Assembly: GCA_004193595.1 (NCBI GenBank)
Contig: RPGQ01000014.1
Location: 58,111-122,110 of the forward strand
Direction of reading: 5' to 3'
Length of the DNA: 64,000 bases
Origin: Desulfobacteraceae bacterium Eth-SRB2
Lineage (GTDB): Bacteria > Desulfobacterota > Desulfobacteria > Desulfobacterales > UBA11574
Each line of letters begins with the position of its first letter. Positions within the stretch are counted from its first letter, which is position 1. Below the pieces are notes generated by a model that searched no databases, was not told the DNA's origin, and worked only from the letters and a program-made list of their open reading frames with translations. The position numbers and the translations under genes are program-made. Positions 35,806 to 44,042 of this stretch are shown in pieces.

Positions 35806-37851
35806 ATGGATACTTTAAAGATGAATTTAGATTTTTTTATTTTCAGGATACGCTTTTTTTTGGTCGGATTGATTTTATTGCTGCCAATACCGTCTTTTGG
35901 CGCAACTTTTCCCATAACGGTAACCGATGCGTTTCAAAATAAGTTGTATGTGGAAAATAAACCGCAACGGGTGGTTTCAATGGTGCCCTATATTACCGAG
36001 ATGCTGGTGGCATTTGGTCAGGGCCAGACCATTGTGGGGTTGACACGTCAGGATTTGACTTTAAATTGCAGCCTTCGAAAAAAAAATGTAGGCAGTTATT
36101 TTTACCCTGATATTGAAGCAATCGCCAATTGTCATCCGGATCTGATTATTCTTTCTCCTTCCCATAAAAGGGCGCTGAACCGTTTCGAGCATAGCCGTTA
36201 CAAGCTGATGGTTATGGAGGTCAGACAAATAGAAGAAGCGTTTTCCCAGATGGGGATGATCGGCCGGCTGTTTGATTGTGAGGCCGAAGCAACGGCTACT
36301 ATTCAACGCAACCGGGATCAACTGTCCGTGGTAAAGGCCAAACTGGCCGCCTTACCAGGAGAAAAACGAAAACGGGTCGCCCGTGTAATGGCCGGGAATA
36401 CGCTCTCTTGTCCCGGTGATGATTCCTTTCAAAATGAAATGATTACAGCAGCCGGCGGCATTCCGCCGCAGTGGGGGAAAACCGGTTTTGCCGTACCCGT
36501 CAACCTAAAAGAATGGCAGCATTTCAATCCCCAGGTGGTCTATGGATGCTGCCGGAACAAAAAAGCTGTGCAGACCCTGCTGAACCGGGAGGGCTGGAAA
36601 GAAGTTAAAGCCGTTCAAACCGGATTCGTCACCATGTTTCCTTGTGATTTAACCTGCCAGGTCTCCACACGGGTGGGTGCTTTTGTTCAGTGGATGGCAG
36701 CGGTTTTGTACCTGGACACCTTTGCTAATCCTGAAAAAGCCGTGCGGGACAATACTGTTCTGGCACAAAAACCGATATCGGTGGATCTTGCCTATGTTGA
36801 ACAGGCCCAGGTGGTTACACACCGGGTAACGGACTCAGAATACAAGTCCCTGGTCGTAAAGTTCAAAAAACCTTTGGATGTGCTGTCAACCCTCGAAGGC
36901 AATCGAACCGGCGTGCGCGGTGTCGGTAATACCCATGTGCCGATGCACGCCAGCTTGGGACACATGGCCCATGGGATAGAGCAGGTACAGGGGGCCATTG
37001 CCGATAATCTGGGATTTGACGCCGGTGAATATGCCGGTTTAATGACCGGCGCCAACATGGACAACCTCTCCGTCCAAAAAAGGACTTACAAGGATCTAAA
37101 AGCAACGGTTCTGGTGACTGCCGGCGTCAGGGGCAATGCCCTGCGCATGTCCAAGGATTCCGGCATATATAATAATAAGCCGGGTACCATCAATATTATC
37201 GTATTGACCAATCGCCGGTTGTCTCCCAGTGCTATGGCCTGGGCCGTCGTCACGGTCACCGAGACCAAATCCGCCGCCTTACTGGACATGGATATCCGCA
37301 GCAGTTATACCTCGTGGGATCATCGCGCCACCGGTACGGGTACCGATACCGTGATAGTGGTGCAGGGTGAAGGACCGACGGTGTACTATGCCGGCGGGCA
37401 TACCAAAATTGGCGAACTGATCGCCAAGGCGGTCCATGCCGGAGTAACCGAAGCGATTTTCAGGCAAAACGGTATCAAGGCAGATCGGGACCTGTTCCAA
37501 CGATTAGCCGATCGAAAGTTGAGCCTTGAAAAAATTGTGCGATTGTATCGTGTTAAAACCGATCATAAGATGCTGGTATCCAAACTGGAGAAGCTGATGA
37601 TGACCCCTTATTATGCTTCTTTTTTAGAATCCGCATTGGCAATTAACGACGATTACAACAAAGGTCTCATTAAGGAGTTGGTATTTTTTGATGCCATGTG
37701 TTGTTCTGTTGCCACCAGGCTGTCGGGCCGATCGGATGTCACCTCCATAGCCATCTCTTCTTCTCACGAATTACCGGCTGTAATAGACAAGGCCTTTTGT
37801 GCTTTGATTACCGGTATCACGGGAAAAAATGATGAAAAATTAAAGCCATAA
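35806..37851 (+). CDS. Exported BtuF-CbiZ fusion, copy 1
   Basis: About 681 residues. A signal-peptide-like stretch (FFLVGLILLLPIPSFGA) leads to a BtuF/FecB-type substrate-binding domain (PQRVVSMVPYITEMLVAFG, CPGDDSFQNEMITAAGGIPP). The C-terminal domain matches adenosylcobinamide amidohydrolase CbiZ (TGANMDN, VTAGVRGNALRMSKD, GTINIIVLTNR, TETKSAALLDMDI, ATGTGTDTVIVV, AGGHTKIGELI). CbiZ cleaves the aminopropanol side-chain amide so corrinoids can be remodelled. Here the signal places it in the periplasm. An in-frame TTG at 35728 lies before the terminator hairpin and is unlikely as start; 35821 is the alternative. Confidence 0.85.
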   Translation: MDTLKMNLDFFIFRIRFFLVGLILLLPIPSFGATFPITVTDAFQNKLYVENKPQRVVSMVPYITEMLVAFGQGQTIVGLTRQDLTLNCSLRKKNVGSYFYPDIEAIANCHPDLIILSPSHKRALNRFEHSRYKLMVMEVRQIEEAFSQMGMIGRLFDCEAEATATIQRNRDQLSVVKAKLAALPGEKRKRVARVMAGNTLSCPGDDSFQNEMITAAGGIPPQWGKTGFAVPVNLKEWQHFNPQVVYGCCRNKKAVQTLLNREGWKEVKAVQTGFVTMFPCDLTCQVSTRVGAFVQWMAAVLYLDTFANPEKAVRDNTVLAQKPISVDLAYVEQAQVVTHRVTDSEYKSLVVKFKKPLDVLSTLEGNRTGVRGVGNTHVPMHASLGHMAHGIEQVQGAIADNLGFDAGEYAGLMTGANMDNLSVQKRTYKDLKATVLVTAGVRGNALRMSKDSGIYNNKPGTINIIVLTNRRLSPSAMAWAVVTVTETKSAALLDMDIRSSYTSWDHRATGTGTDTVIVVQGEGPTVYYAGGHTKIGELIAKAVHAGVTEAIFRQNGIKADRDLFQRLADRKLSLEKIVRLYRVKTDHKMLVSKLEKLMMTPYYASFLESALAINDDYNKGLIKELVFFDAMCCSVATRLSGRSDVTSIAISSSHELPAVIDKAFCALITGITGKNDEKLKP

Positions 37852-37937
37852 TCAGGATTGGCGGGTATAAATTCTGTATTTAATGCTTTAATTTAAAAAC
37901 AACTGGATAGACCGGTGATTAACAGGGAGAATGATCT

Positions 37938-40900
37938 ATGTATCAGAAGAGTAAACTTATAAATCAGATATCCAAAATCAGAGGTCGAAAGTCAGAAAAT
38001 ATGATAATGTGGATGCGTATGATTGTGCTTTGTCTCTCTATTTTAACATCTCTCCATTTAGTATCTTCTCCGGCATTTGCACAAAAAAAAGGCAATATTA
38101 CTATACTTATACATCCACAGTTTTCCTATAAGGTGAGTCAAGCCATTTCTGATGTGAGCAAAATTCCTGAAGTGGATAATAAATATAACATTTATTTTTA
38201 CACTACTGATGATTTAAAAAACGGAAATATTGAACAGAAAATTGTTGCTCAATCCAAGTTTATCATTGTTGATGATATGGGTCGGGAATTGCGAGACTAT
38301 GCCCTGAAAAATGTTAATTTTAAAAAGATAAAACTCTATGGCCTTTGCAGTGTACCAAAAGACCCTGAAAAGATAATCTCCGACCCCAAAGTAAAACAAT
38401 ATTATTGTTCACCAACCAAGGAAAACATCAAAAACCTCCTTCTTTTCCTGCTTAGTCGCGACTGTGGCCTTGATGTTAACTATGCAGAACCGCAGACTGT
38501 TCCTAAAATGGGTATCTTTCATCCTCAGAGCAATAAAGTTTTTACTGACTTTCAAGATTACCTTACCTGGTACAAAGAGAAAGGACTTTATAAAAAAGAT
38601 GCCTTCTGGGTTGGAATACCCGATCACGGAGTCTTTGCCTTTCCTGGGGAGGCAGGAGAAATTGTAACTTCCCTTATTTACAATTTAGAAAAAAATAATA
38701 TCAATGTCCTCCCGGTTTATTCTTATCCATCTTGCCTTGCACTGGAAAAGTTCTTTTTTGACGAACAGGAAAAATCCATGGTTAATCTGATTGCGACTTT
38801 CTCCTTCAAATTTTCTGATAGTAATGATGAAAAGGTAAGGAAAAATTTAATAAAGTTGGGGGTCCCTCTTTTAAATGCGATTAAAATGCCTTACCGAATT
38901 ATCTCTGAATGGAGAAAATCCGAGCAGGGTCTGGGAGTGATGGCAATTTCGTATACAATGTGTACTCCGGAATGTAATGGATTGATTGAGCCCTCTGTTC
39001 TCGGCGGAAAGATGAAATTAAAAGATAAGCATACCGGTAAAGAAGTTTATGTGTATAAGCCCATCGAAGAAAATATTAAATTTTTCGTTAAACGGATAAA
39101 GGCCTGGAAAAATCTTCAGACAAAAGCGAACAAGGATAAAAAAATTGTCATTATGTATTGGAACCACTCCCCGGGTAAGCAGAATGTAGGAGCGACTTAC
39201 CTTAATGTTTTTCGCAGTTTACAAGAGATTTTAAAGAGGATGCGCGGGAAAGGTTATACCATTGAAGGAGAACTCCCTTCAGAAGAAGAAATTAAGAACC
39301 TCGTCCTGCAGAGCGGCCGTAATATTGGCTCCTGGGTTCCGGGTGAACTTGACGAACTCGTCAACACGAAAAAAGTTATCCGTCTGCCTGTAGCAAAATA
39401 TCTTCAATGGTATAAGGAAATAGATGAGGACTACAGGGAGAAATTAGAAGCCGAATGGGGCAAGGTAGAAAACTCAAAGATTATGATTAAGGATAAGGAG
39501 ATTATTATTCCTTATGTAAACTTAGGCAATGTTATCCTTGTTCCTCAGCCCACAAGGGGCTGGTGTGATGACCCGGTTAAACTATATCATTCCACACAGC
39601 TCTGGCCCCATCATCAATACACTGCCTTTTATCTCTGGCTGAAGCAGGAATTTAAGGCCGATGCCATTATTTCGCTGGGAACTCACGGCACTCATGAATG
39701 GTTGCCCGGTAAACAGGCAGGCCTCAGCCAGTCCTGTCCCCCTGAGGTTCTCATCCAGGACTTACCCAATCTTTATCCCTACATTATGGATGATATCGGC
39801 GAAGGAGTACAGGCTAAACGTCGAGGACGAGGCGTGATTATTGACTATCTTATTCCGGCAATGAAAAAAGCAGGAGTTTATGAAGAATATATTGATCTAT
39901 CAGGTCTTATTAATGAATATAATGATGCTCTCACCAGAAGCAAGGAATTGGCTGAACAGAAGTTCAAAAGAATTAAGGCCATGGTGAAAAAACTTGGGCT
40001 GGACAAAGACCTTCTTCTAAAAGAAGTAAATGAAGAGAATGTAGAGAAGATTGAACATTATCTATTGGATTTGGGGGAGGCTAATGTGCCTTACGGCATG
40101 CATACCTTTGGTGTTTCACCGGAAGGGGAGGCACTGGAAGAATTCAGCCGGTTGATTAAGGATAGAAATGAGGAGCTTGATCTAAATGAAATCAAGAAAA
40201 AATTGGGTATGTGTTATTTAGAGATAGACAACCTTATTGCCGGCTTAGATGGTAAGTATATTCCTTCAGGTGAAGGAAATGACCCTTTGAGAAATCCTGA
40301 AGCCATTCCTACCGGAAATAATTTTTATGGTTTTGATGCAGCAAAAGTTCCTTCAAAAGATGCTTTTGCCCTGGGAAAAAAACAGGCTGAAGAGATGGTG
40401 GAAAAATATCTTAAGGAAAAAGGAGAATATCCCGACAAAATCGGACTAATCCTTTGGAGTATAGAACTTCAGCGTAATGAAGGAACTCAAGTGGGGACAG
40501 CTCTTTATCTTATGGGAATGAAACCGGTATGGGATAAAAATAACAAGGTAACCGGGGTTGAGCCTATTCCTGGAAAGCTGCTTGGCCGGCCAAGGATAGA
40601 TGTTCATTTGCACTCTTCAGGACTTTTTAGAGACAATTTCCCCAATCTTATTCTGCTGTTGGATGAAGCAGTGCGCCAGGCGAGTCAGTTAAAGGATGTG
40701 GAGAATTTTATCGCTAAACACAGCCGGAAAATAAAGGATTATCTTCTAAAGAAAGGATACAGCGAAGAAGATGCGGAGAACTTAAGCAAAATAAGGGTCT
40801 TTTCGTCTAAACCGGGCAGCTATGGGACGAAAGTAGAAGATCTTATTCCAGCCAGTGGCCTCTGGAAAAGCGACGAAGAGGTTGCCGATGTCTTTATAAA

Positions 40901-41939
40901 TTTTGTCTCCTTTGGATATGGAAAAGGTGTTTGGGGAAAACCGCTTAAATCCGTTTATAAAAAGAATTTGGAGGATGTAAAGATTACCATGCTCAGCAGA
41001 TCGAGTAATCTCTTTGGGGTCCTGGACGTTGATGGTGTCTATGGATCTTTGGGCGCTCTTTCCCTGGCTGTAAAAAGGGTAAGCGGAGAATATCCCGATG
41101 TTTTACTTTCCATTCAGGGCAATCCTGATACCGCTCATATTGAAGATATTGAGAGGACTATTGGGGAAGAACTGCGCGCCCGTTATTTAAATCCCAAATG
41201 GATTGAGGGAATGAAAAAAGAGAATTATGCCGGGGCATGGCAGATGAATAAATTTGTGGAATATATGTGGGGACATCAGGTAACCATTCCCTTTGCTATT
41301 GATAAAACCAAATGGGAGCAGGTTTATGAGGTCTATGTTGAAGACAAATATGGGATGGATCTAAAGGATTTTTTCAACAGGGAAAATCCATGGGCATATC
41401 AGTCCATAACCGCCCGTATGCTGGAAGCTGTCCGCAAGGACTACTGGAAAGCTGATGATAAGGTAAGAAAAAAGCTGGCAGTAGAGTATGCTGTTAATGT
41501 AGTTGAAAATGGCGTGGCATGTTGCGATCACACCTGCAATAATCCGGTACTCAATCAAATGGTTGTAAATATCATCTCCCTGCCGGGTGTAATGTCACCT
41601 GAAATGGTAAAGAAATTTAAACTATCCATCGAACAGGCTGTGGGCAATGCCCTTGCACAGCAAATTGCAGAAAGAAGAGATTTGCAAAAAAGACTGAACG
41701 AGGGATTTAAAAAAAAATCGCTGAAATATTCTGCAAAAATCTCTAAACCATCCCAAAAGCAAAATGCAGATCCAAAACCCGGAGATAAAACAGAGTCTGT
41801 TGAAGGTTATAAAATGGAAGAAGTAACGTCAAAGGATGAAACCACGGATCTATCCTCTTCCGGTGTCCAGTGGTTTGCATCCCTTTTTATCATCCTTATC
41901 ATCGGATTATTTGTTTTTGGGACCAGGCGAAAGAAGTAA
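37938..41939 (+). CDS. Exported, membrane-anchored CobN-like chelatase, copy 1
   Basis: 1333 residues, the CobN/BchH chelatase large-subunit size. Core motifs include LGTHGTHEWLPGKQAGLS (about 580-597), DDIGEGVQAKRRGRG, IPSGEGNDPLRNP and CCDHTCNNP near the end. Unusually it has an N-terminal signal sequence (MIVLCLSILTSLHLVSSPAFA) and a C-terminal hydrophobic segment WFASLFIILIIGLFVFG followed by RRKK, so the bulk should be periplasmic. No CobS/CobT-like ATPase partner is present. Corrinoid context and the presence of CbiK suggest metal removal or corrinoid binding rather than biosynthetic cobalt insertion; that is inference. Confidence 0.88.
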   Translation: MYQKSKLINQISKIRGRKSENMIMWMRMIVLCLSILTSLHLVSSPAFAQKKGNITILIHPQFSYKVSQAISDVSKIPEVDNKYNIYFYTTDDLKNGNIEQKIVAQSKFIIVDDMGRELRDYALKNVNFKKIKLYGLCSVPKDPEKIISDPKVKQYYCSPTKENIKNLLLFLLSRDCGLDVNYAEPQTVPKMGIFHPQSNKVFTDFQDYLTWYKEKGLYKKDAFWVGIPDHGVFAFPGEAGEIVTSLIYNLEKNNINVLPVYSYPSCLALEKFFFDEQEKSMVNLIATFSFKFSDSNDEKVRKNLIKLGVPLLNAIKMPYRIISEWRKSEQGLGVMAISYTMCTPECNGLIEPSVLGGKMKLKDKHTGKEVYVYKPIEENIKFFVKRIKAWKNLQTKANKDKKIVIMYWNHSPGKQNVGATYLNVFRSLQEILKRMRGKGYTIEGELPSEEEIKNLVLQSGRNIGSWVPGELDELVNTKKVIRLPVAKYLQWYKEIDEDYREKLEAEWGKVENSKIMIKDKEIIIPYVNLGNVILVPQPTRGWCDDPVKLYHSTQLWPHHQYTAFYLWLKQEFKADAIISLGTHGTHEWLPGKQAGLSQSCPPEVLIQDLPNLYPYIMDDIGEGVQAKRRGRGVIIDYLIPAMKKAGVYEEYIDLSGLINEYNDALTRSKELAEQKFKRIKAMVKKLGLDKDLLLKEVNEENVEKIEHYLLDLGEANVPYGMHTFGVSPEGEALEEFSRLIKDRNEELDLNEIKKKLGMCYLEIDNLIAGLDGKYIPSGEGNDPLRNPEAIPTGNNFYGFDAAKVPSKDAFALGKKQAEEMVEKYLKEKGEYPDKIGLILWSIELQRNEGTQVGTALYLMGMKPVWDKNNKVTGVEPIPGKLLGRPRIDVHLHSSGLFRDNFPNLILLLDEAVRQASQLKDVENFIAKHSRKIKDYLLKKGYSEEDAENLSKIRVFSSKPGSYGTKVEDLIPASGLWKSDEEVADVFINFVSFGYGKGVWGKPLKSVYKKNLEDVKITMLSRSSNLFGVLDVDGVYGSLGALSLAVKRVSGEYPDVLLSIQGNPDTAHIEDIERTIGEELRARYLNPKWIEGMKKENYAGAWQMNKFVEYMWGHQVTIPFAIDKTKWEQVYEVYVEDKYGMDLKDFFNRENPWAYQSITARMLEAVRKDYWKADDKVRKKLAVEYAVNVVENGVACCDHTCNNPVLNQMVVNIISLPGVMSPEMVKKFKLSIEQAVGNALAQQIAERRDLQKRLNEGFKKKSLKYSAKISKPSQKQNADPKPGDKTESVEGYKMEEVTSKDETTDLSSSGVQWFASLFIILIIGLFVFGTRRKK

Positions 41940-41965
41940 GTATTCCGGGTTACGAGTTGCGAATT

Positions 41966-41997
41966 GTCTGCCTGTGCGTGACCGCACGCAGACAGGC
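41966..41997. repeat. REP-like hairpin after CobN copy 1
   Basis: GTCTGCCTGTGCGTG and GCACGCAGACAGGC form an imperfect stem around ACC in the 150-bp gap. There is no T run, so it is more likely a palindromic repeat than a terminator. Confidence 0.5.
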
Positions 41998-42103
41998 GAG
42001 TTGTTAATCGGAAATAATCCTTTTTTATAACCCGTACCTCGCAACCGGAAATCAGCAACAAGCAACGAGTACCGAGCAACAAGTAATGTCGAGGTCTGTA
42101 TAT

Positions 42104-42847
42104 ATGGAACTTAAAAGCCTGATTATCGGTTTAAGCTTTACCATTGGTATATTTGCATTTAAGAGCGGTGTCGGCCTGCACTATTTCCTTTCACGAAAAA
42201 GAAAATTAATGTTGAAAATGCTATTCTTCCTTATTTATAGTGCTGTTTATCTTTTTATTTTCATCCTCTCAGCTTTAATTTTACAAAAAATGAACATAAT
42301 TGAGCACTTTGAAGATATCCAGACTTTTTTAAAGTCAGGTATGTTCATACATATGCTTATGGCTTGTTTGCTTCTTACCTGGGGAGTTGTTCTTGTCAAA
42401 AAACAAAATAGCGAAAAACGCATAACCCATGCATGGCTTTTAATGGTCATCCCCTGCCCTGTTTGTATTATGGTCATTTTTTTTAGTGCAGCTTTTCTTG
42501 TCGCCTTTTTTCCTGATTCCGGCAATCTGGCTGTTTTATGTGCTTATGCCGGATTTATTATCATTAACATTGCTGCTATAGTCGTAATGAGTTTCTGGAA
42601 AGCTCTATCTGACTCAACGCCTGAGGCGATTCTTGGATCTCTCATGCTGATGATTTCAGTCTATTTTATCCTTTCCGTTATTATTATGCCGCAATTTTCA
42701 GATCTTGATAAAATATACCGGTTAGCAACATACAAAAGTAAACAAAATCTAATTAATGCCGAGCAATTTATTTTATACCTATTAATTATTATAAGCTCTA
42801 TTTTATTTGGTTTTTATTTAATGACAAAGAAAATAAGGAGGAACTAA
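42104..42847 (+). CDS. Polytopic membrane protein, DUF2162-like
   Basis: About 247 residues with some seven hydrophobic segments and a CPVC motif at the start of one (IPCPVCIMVIFFSAAF). The ATG at 42104 is preferred because GAGGT lies 8 bases before it. Together with the following ExbB-like and DUF2149 genes and CobN it reproduces a set I recall from methanogens and sulfate reducers, where a DUF2162 predicted transporter is found. The family name is from memory. Possible role: moving metal or corrin products across the inner membrane. Confidence 0.7.
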   Translation: MELKSLIIGLSFTIGIFAFKSGVGLHYFLSRKRKLMLKMLFFLIYSAVYLFIFILSALILQKMNIIEHFEDIQTFLKSGMFIHMLMACLLLTWGVVLVKKQNSEKRITHAWLLMVIPCPVCIMVIFFSAAFLVAFFPDSGNLAVLCAYAGFIIINIAAIVVMSFWKALSDSTPEAILGSLMLMISVYFILSVIIMPQFSDLDKIYRLATYKSKQNLINAEQFILYLLIIISSILFGFYLMTKKIRRN

Positions 42848-42849
42848 AA

Positions 42850-43455
42850 TTGGACATTGGTGCACTTTTAAAAACATTTATTTACCTTATCGCTTCTTCT
42901 CTTCTATATCCTGTTTTGTTTCTCCTTGTCGTGCTGACACTACTGATATTGATTTATTCCGGCAGCTTTTTTGCCGAATGGCTTGAAAGGTTGAGGCTGA
43001 ATAAATACGCTCCGGAAAATCTTCCGGATATTATTAAAGATGGAAATAGCAAAGGCATTTTGTCACACAGGGTCAATAATTATATTAATAATCTTAAAAC
43101 AGTGGTTTCCACGAGCAATCAAACATTTGAAATTGAAATCGAAAACTTGATACAGGAAAACATATTAAAGCTGTGGAAGTCGATGGACAGGCTGAGGATG
43201 CTCGTCAGAATAGCCCCTGGCCTGGGTCTCATTGGAACACTCATCCCTATGGGAACCGGCCTGGCAGCTCTTGGACAGGGAGACATGACCAAGCTTTCTT
43301 CAGACCTTGTAATAGCCTTCACAACAACGGTAGTTGGCCTTGCACTGGGAATAATTTCATTTTTCTTTTATACCGTAAAAAGAAGATGGGTGGAAGAAGA
43401 TATAAAAAATATGGAACTGGCGACAGAGCTTTTAACCGGGGAATTGGTTGAGTAG
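42850..43455 (+). CDS. MotA/TolQ/ExbB-family proton channel protein
   Basis: 201 residues with a hydrophobic N-terminal segment (LLYPVLFLLVVLTLLILIYSG) and the family core RIAPGLGLIGTLIPMGTGLAALGQGD, then LVIAFTTTVVGLALGIISFFFY. The start codon is TTG at 42850, supported by AGGAGG 8 bases upstream. It begins 2 bp after the membrane protein gene. It probably pairs with the DUF2149 protein to use the proton gradient, as ExbB does with ExbD. Confidence 0.88.
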   Translation: MDIGALLKTFIYLIASSLLYPVLFLLVVLTLLILIYSGSFFAEWLERLRLNKYAPENLPDIIKDGNSKGILSHRVNNYINNLKTVVSTSNQTFEIEIENLIQENILKLWKSMDRLRMLVRIAPGLGLIGTLIPMGTGLAALGQGDMTKLSSDLVIAFTTTVVGLALGIISFFFYTVKRRWVEEDIKNMELATELLTGELVE

Positions 43456-43458
43456 TTA

Positions 43459-43591
43459 ATGAACTCGTAAAAAGTCAGGAATTCGCTTTTGTCGTCATTC
43501 CGGCGAAAGCCGGAATCCAGTAAATTCAATTACTTCTGGATGCCGGATCAAGTCCGGCATGACGGTTTTGGGCCTTTTTACGAATTCGTCA
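43459..43591. repeat. REP/MITE-like palindromic element
   Basis: Outer ends ACTCGTAAAAAG and CTTTTTACGAATTCGT are inverted. Inside are two hairpins, CATTCCGGCGAAAGCCGGAAT (43496-43516) and CTGGATGCCGGATCAAGTCC (from 43535). The element separates the ExbB-like gene from the DUF2149 gene. Confidence 0.6.
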
Positions 43592-43625
43592 GTAATTGAG
43601 TAATTGTGAAAAGGAGTTTTTTTGC

Positions 43626-43982
43626 ATGAAATATTTTAAAAAAAGAAGGAACGGTATTCGAAATAAAGAGTTAGGAGCCCAGGCTTTCAGTGATAATGAC
43701 CCCATGACAGGGGTTGCCAATCTTTTTGACATCGGACTTGTCTTTATCGTGGGGCTTATTGTCACCCTGTTTACAGCTTACCACCTTCAGGATCTTTTCA
43801 GTGAAAAATCGGAAATAACCATTATGAAACAAAGCAAAAATGCCGAGCTTGAGATAATCACCAAAAAGGGTAAAAAGATCAAGTCGATAAAGGTCACAAA
43901 GAAAAAGGTGCAAGGCCGCGGAGAACGCCTGGGAATTGCTTACAGACTGGAAGATGGAACCATGGTTTATGTGCCGGAATAA
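43626..43982 (+). CDS. DUF2149 protein, ExbD-like partner
   Basis: 118 residues from the ATG at 43626 (AAGGAG upstream). It has the DUF2149 pattern DPMTGVANLFDIGLVFIVGLIVTLF, a single membrane span, then a charged periplasmic part ending GIAYRLEDGTMVYVPE. The topology is that of ExbD/TolR: short cytoplasmic N-terminus, one helix with an Asp, soluble C-terminal domain. Neighbouring an ExbB-like gene, it likely forms a dedicated energy-transducing channel for the CobN-like system. Confidence 0.8.
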   Translation: MKYFKKRRNGIRNKELGAQAFSDNDPMTGVANLFDIGLVFIVGLIVTLFTAYHLQDLFSEKSEITIMKQSKNAELEIITKKGKKIKSIKVTKKKVQGRGERLGIAYRLEDGTMVYVPE

Positions 43983-44042
43983 CAATTTTTTATTTTTCAA
44001 AGAGTTAATTCTATATTAGCTCTGACAAAAAAGGTATTTAAA

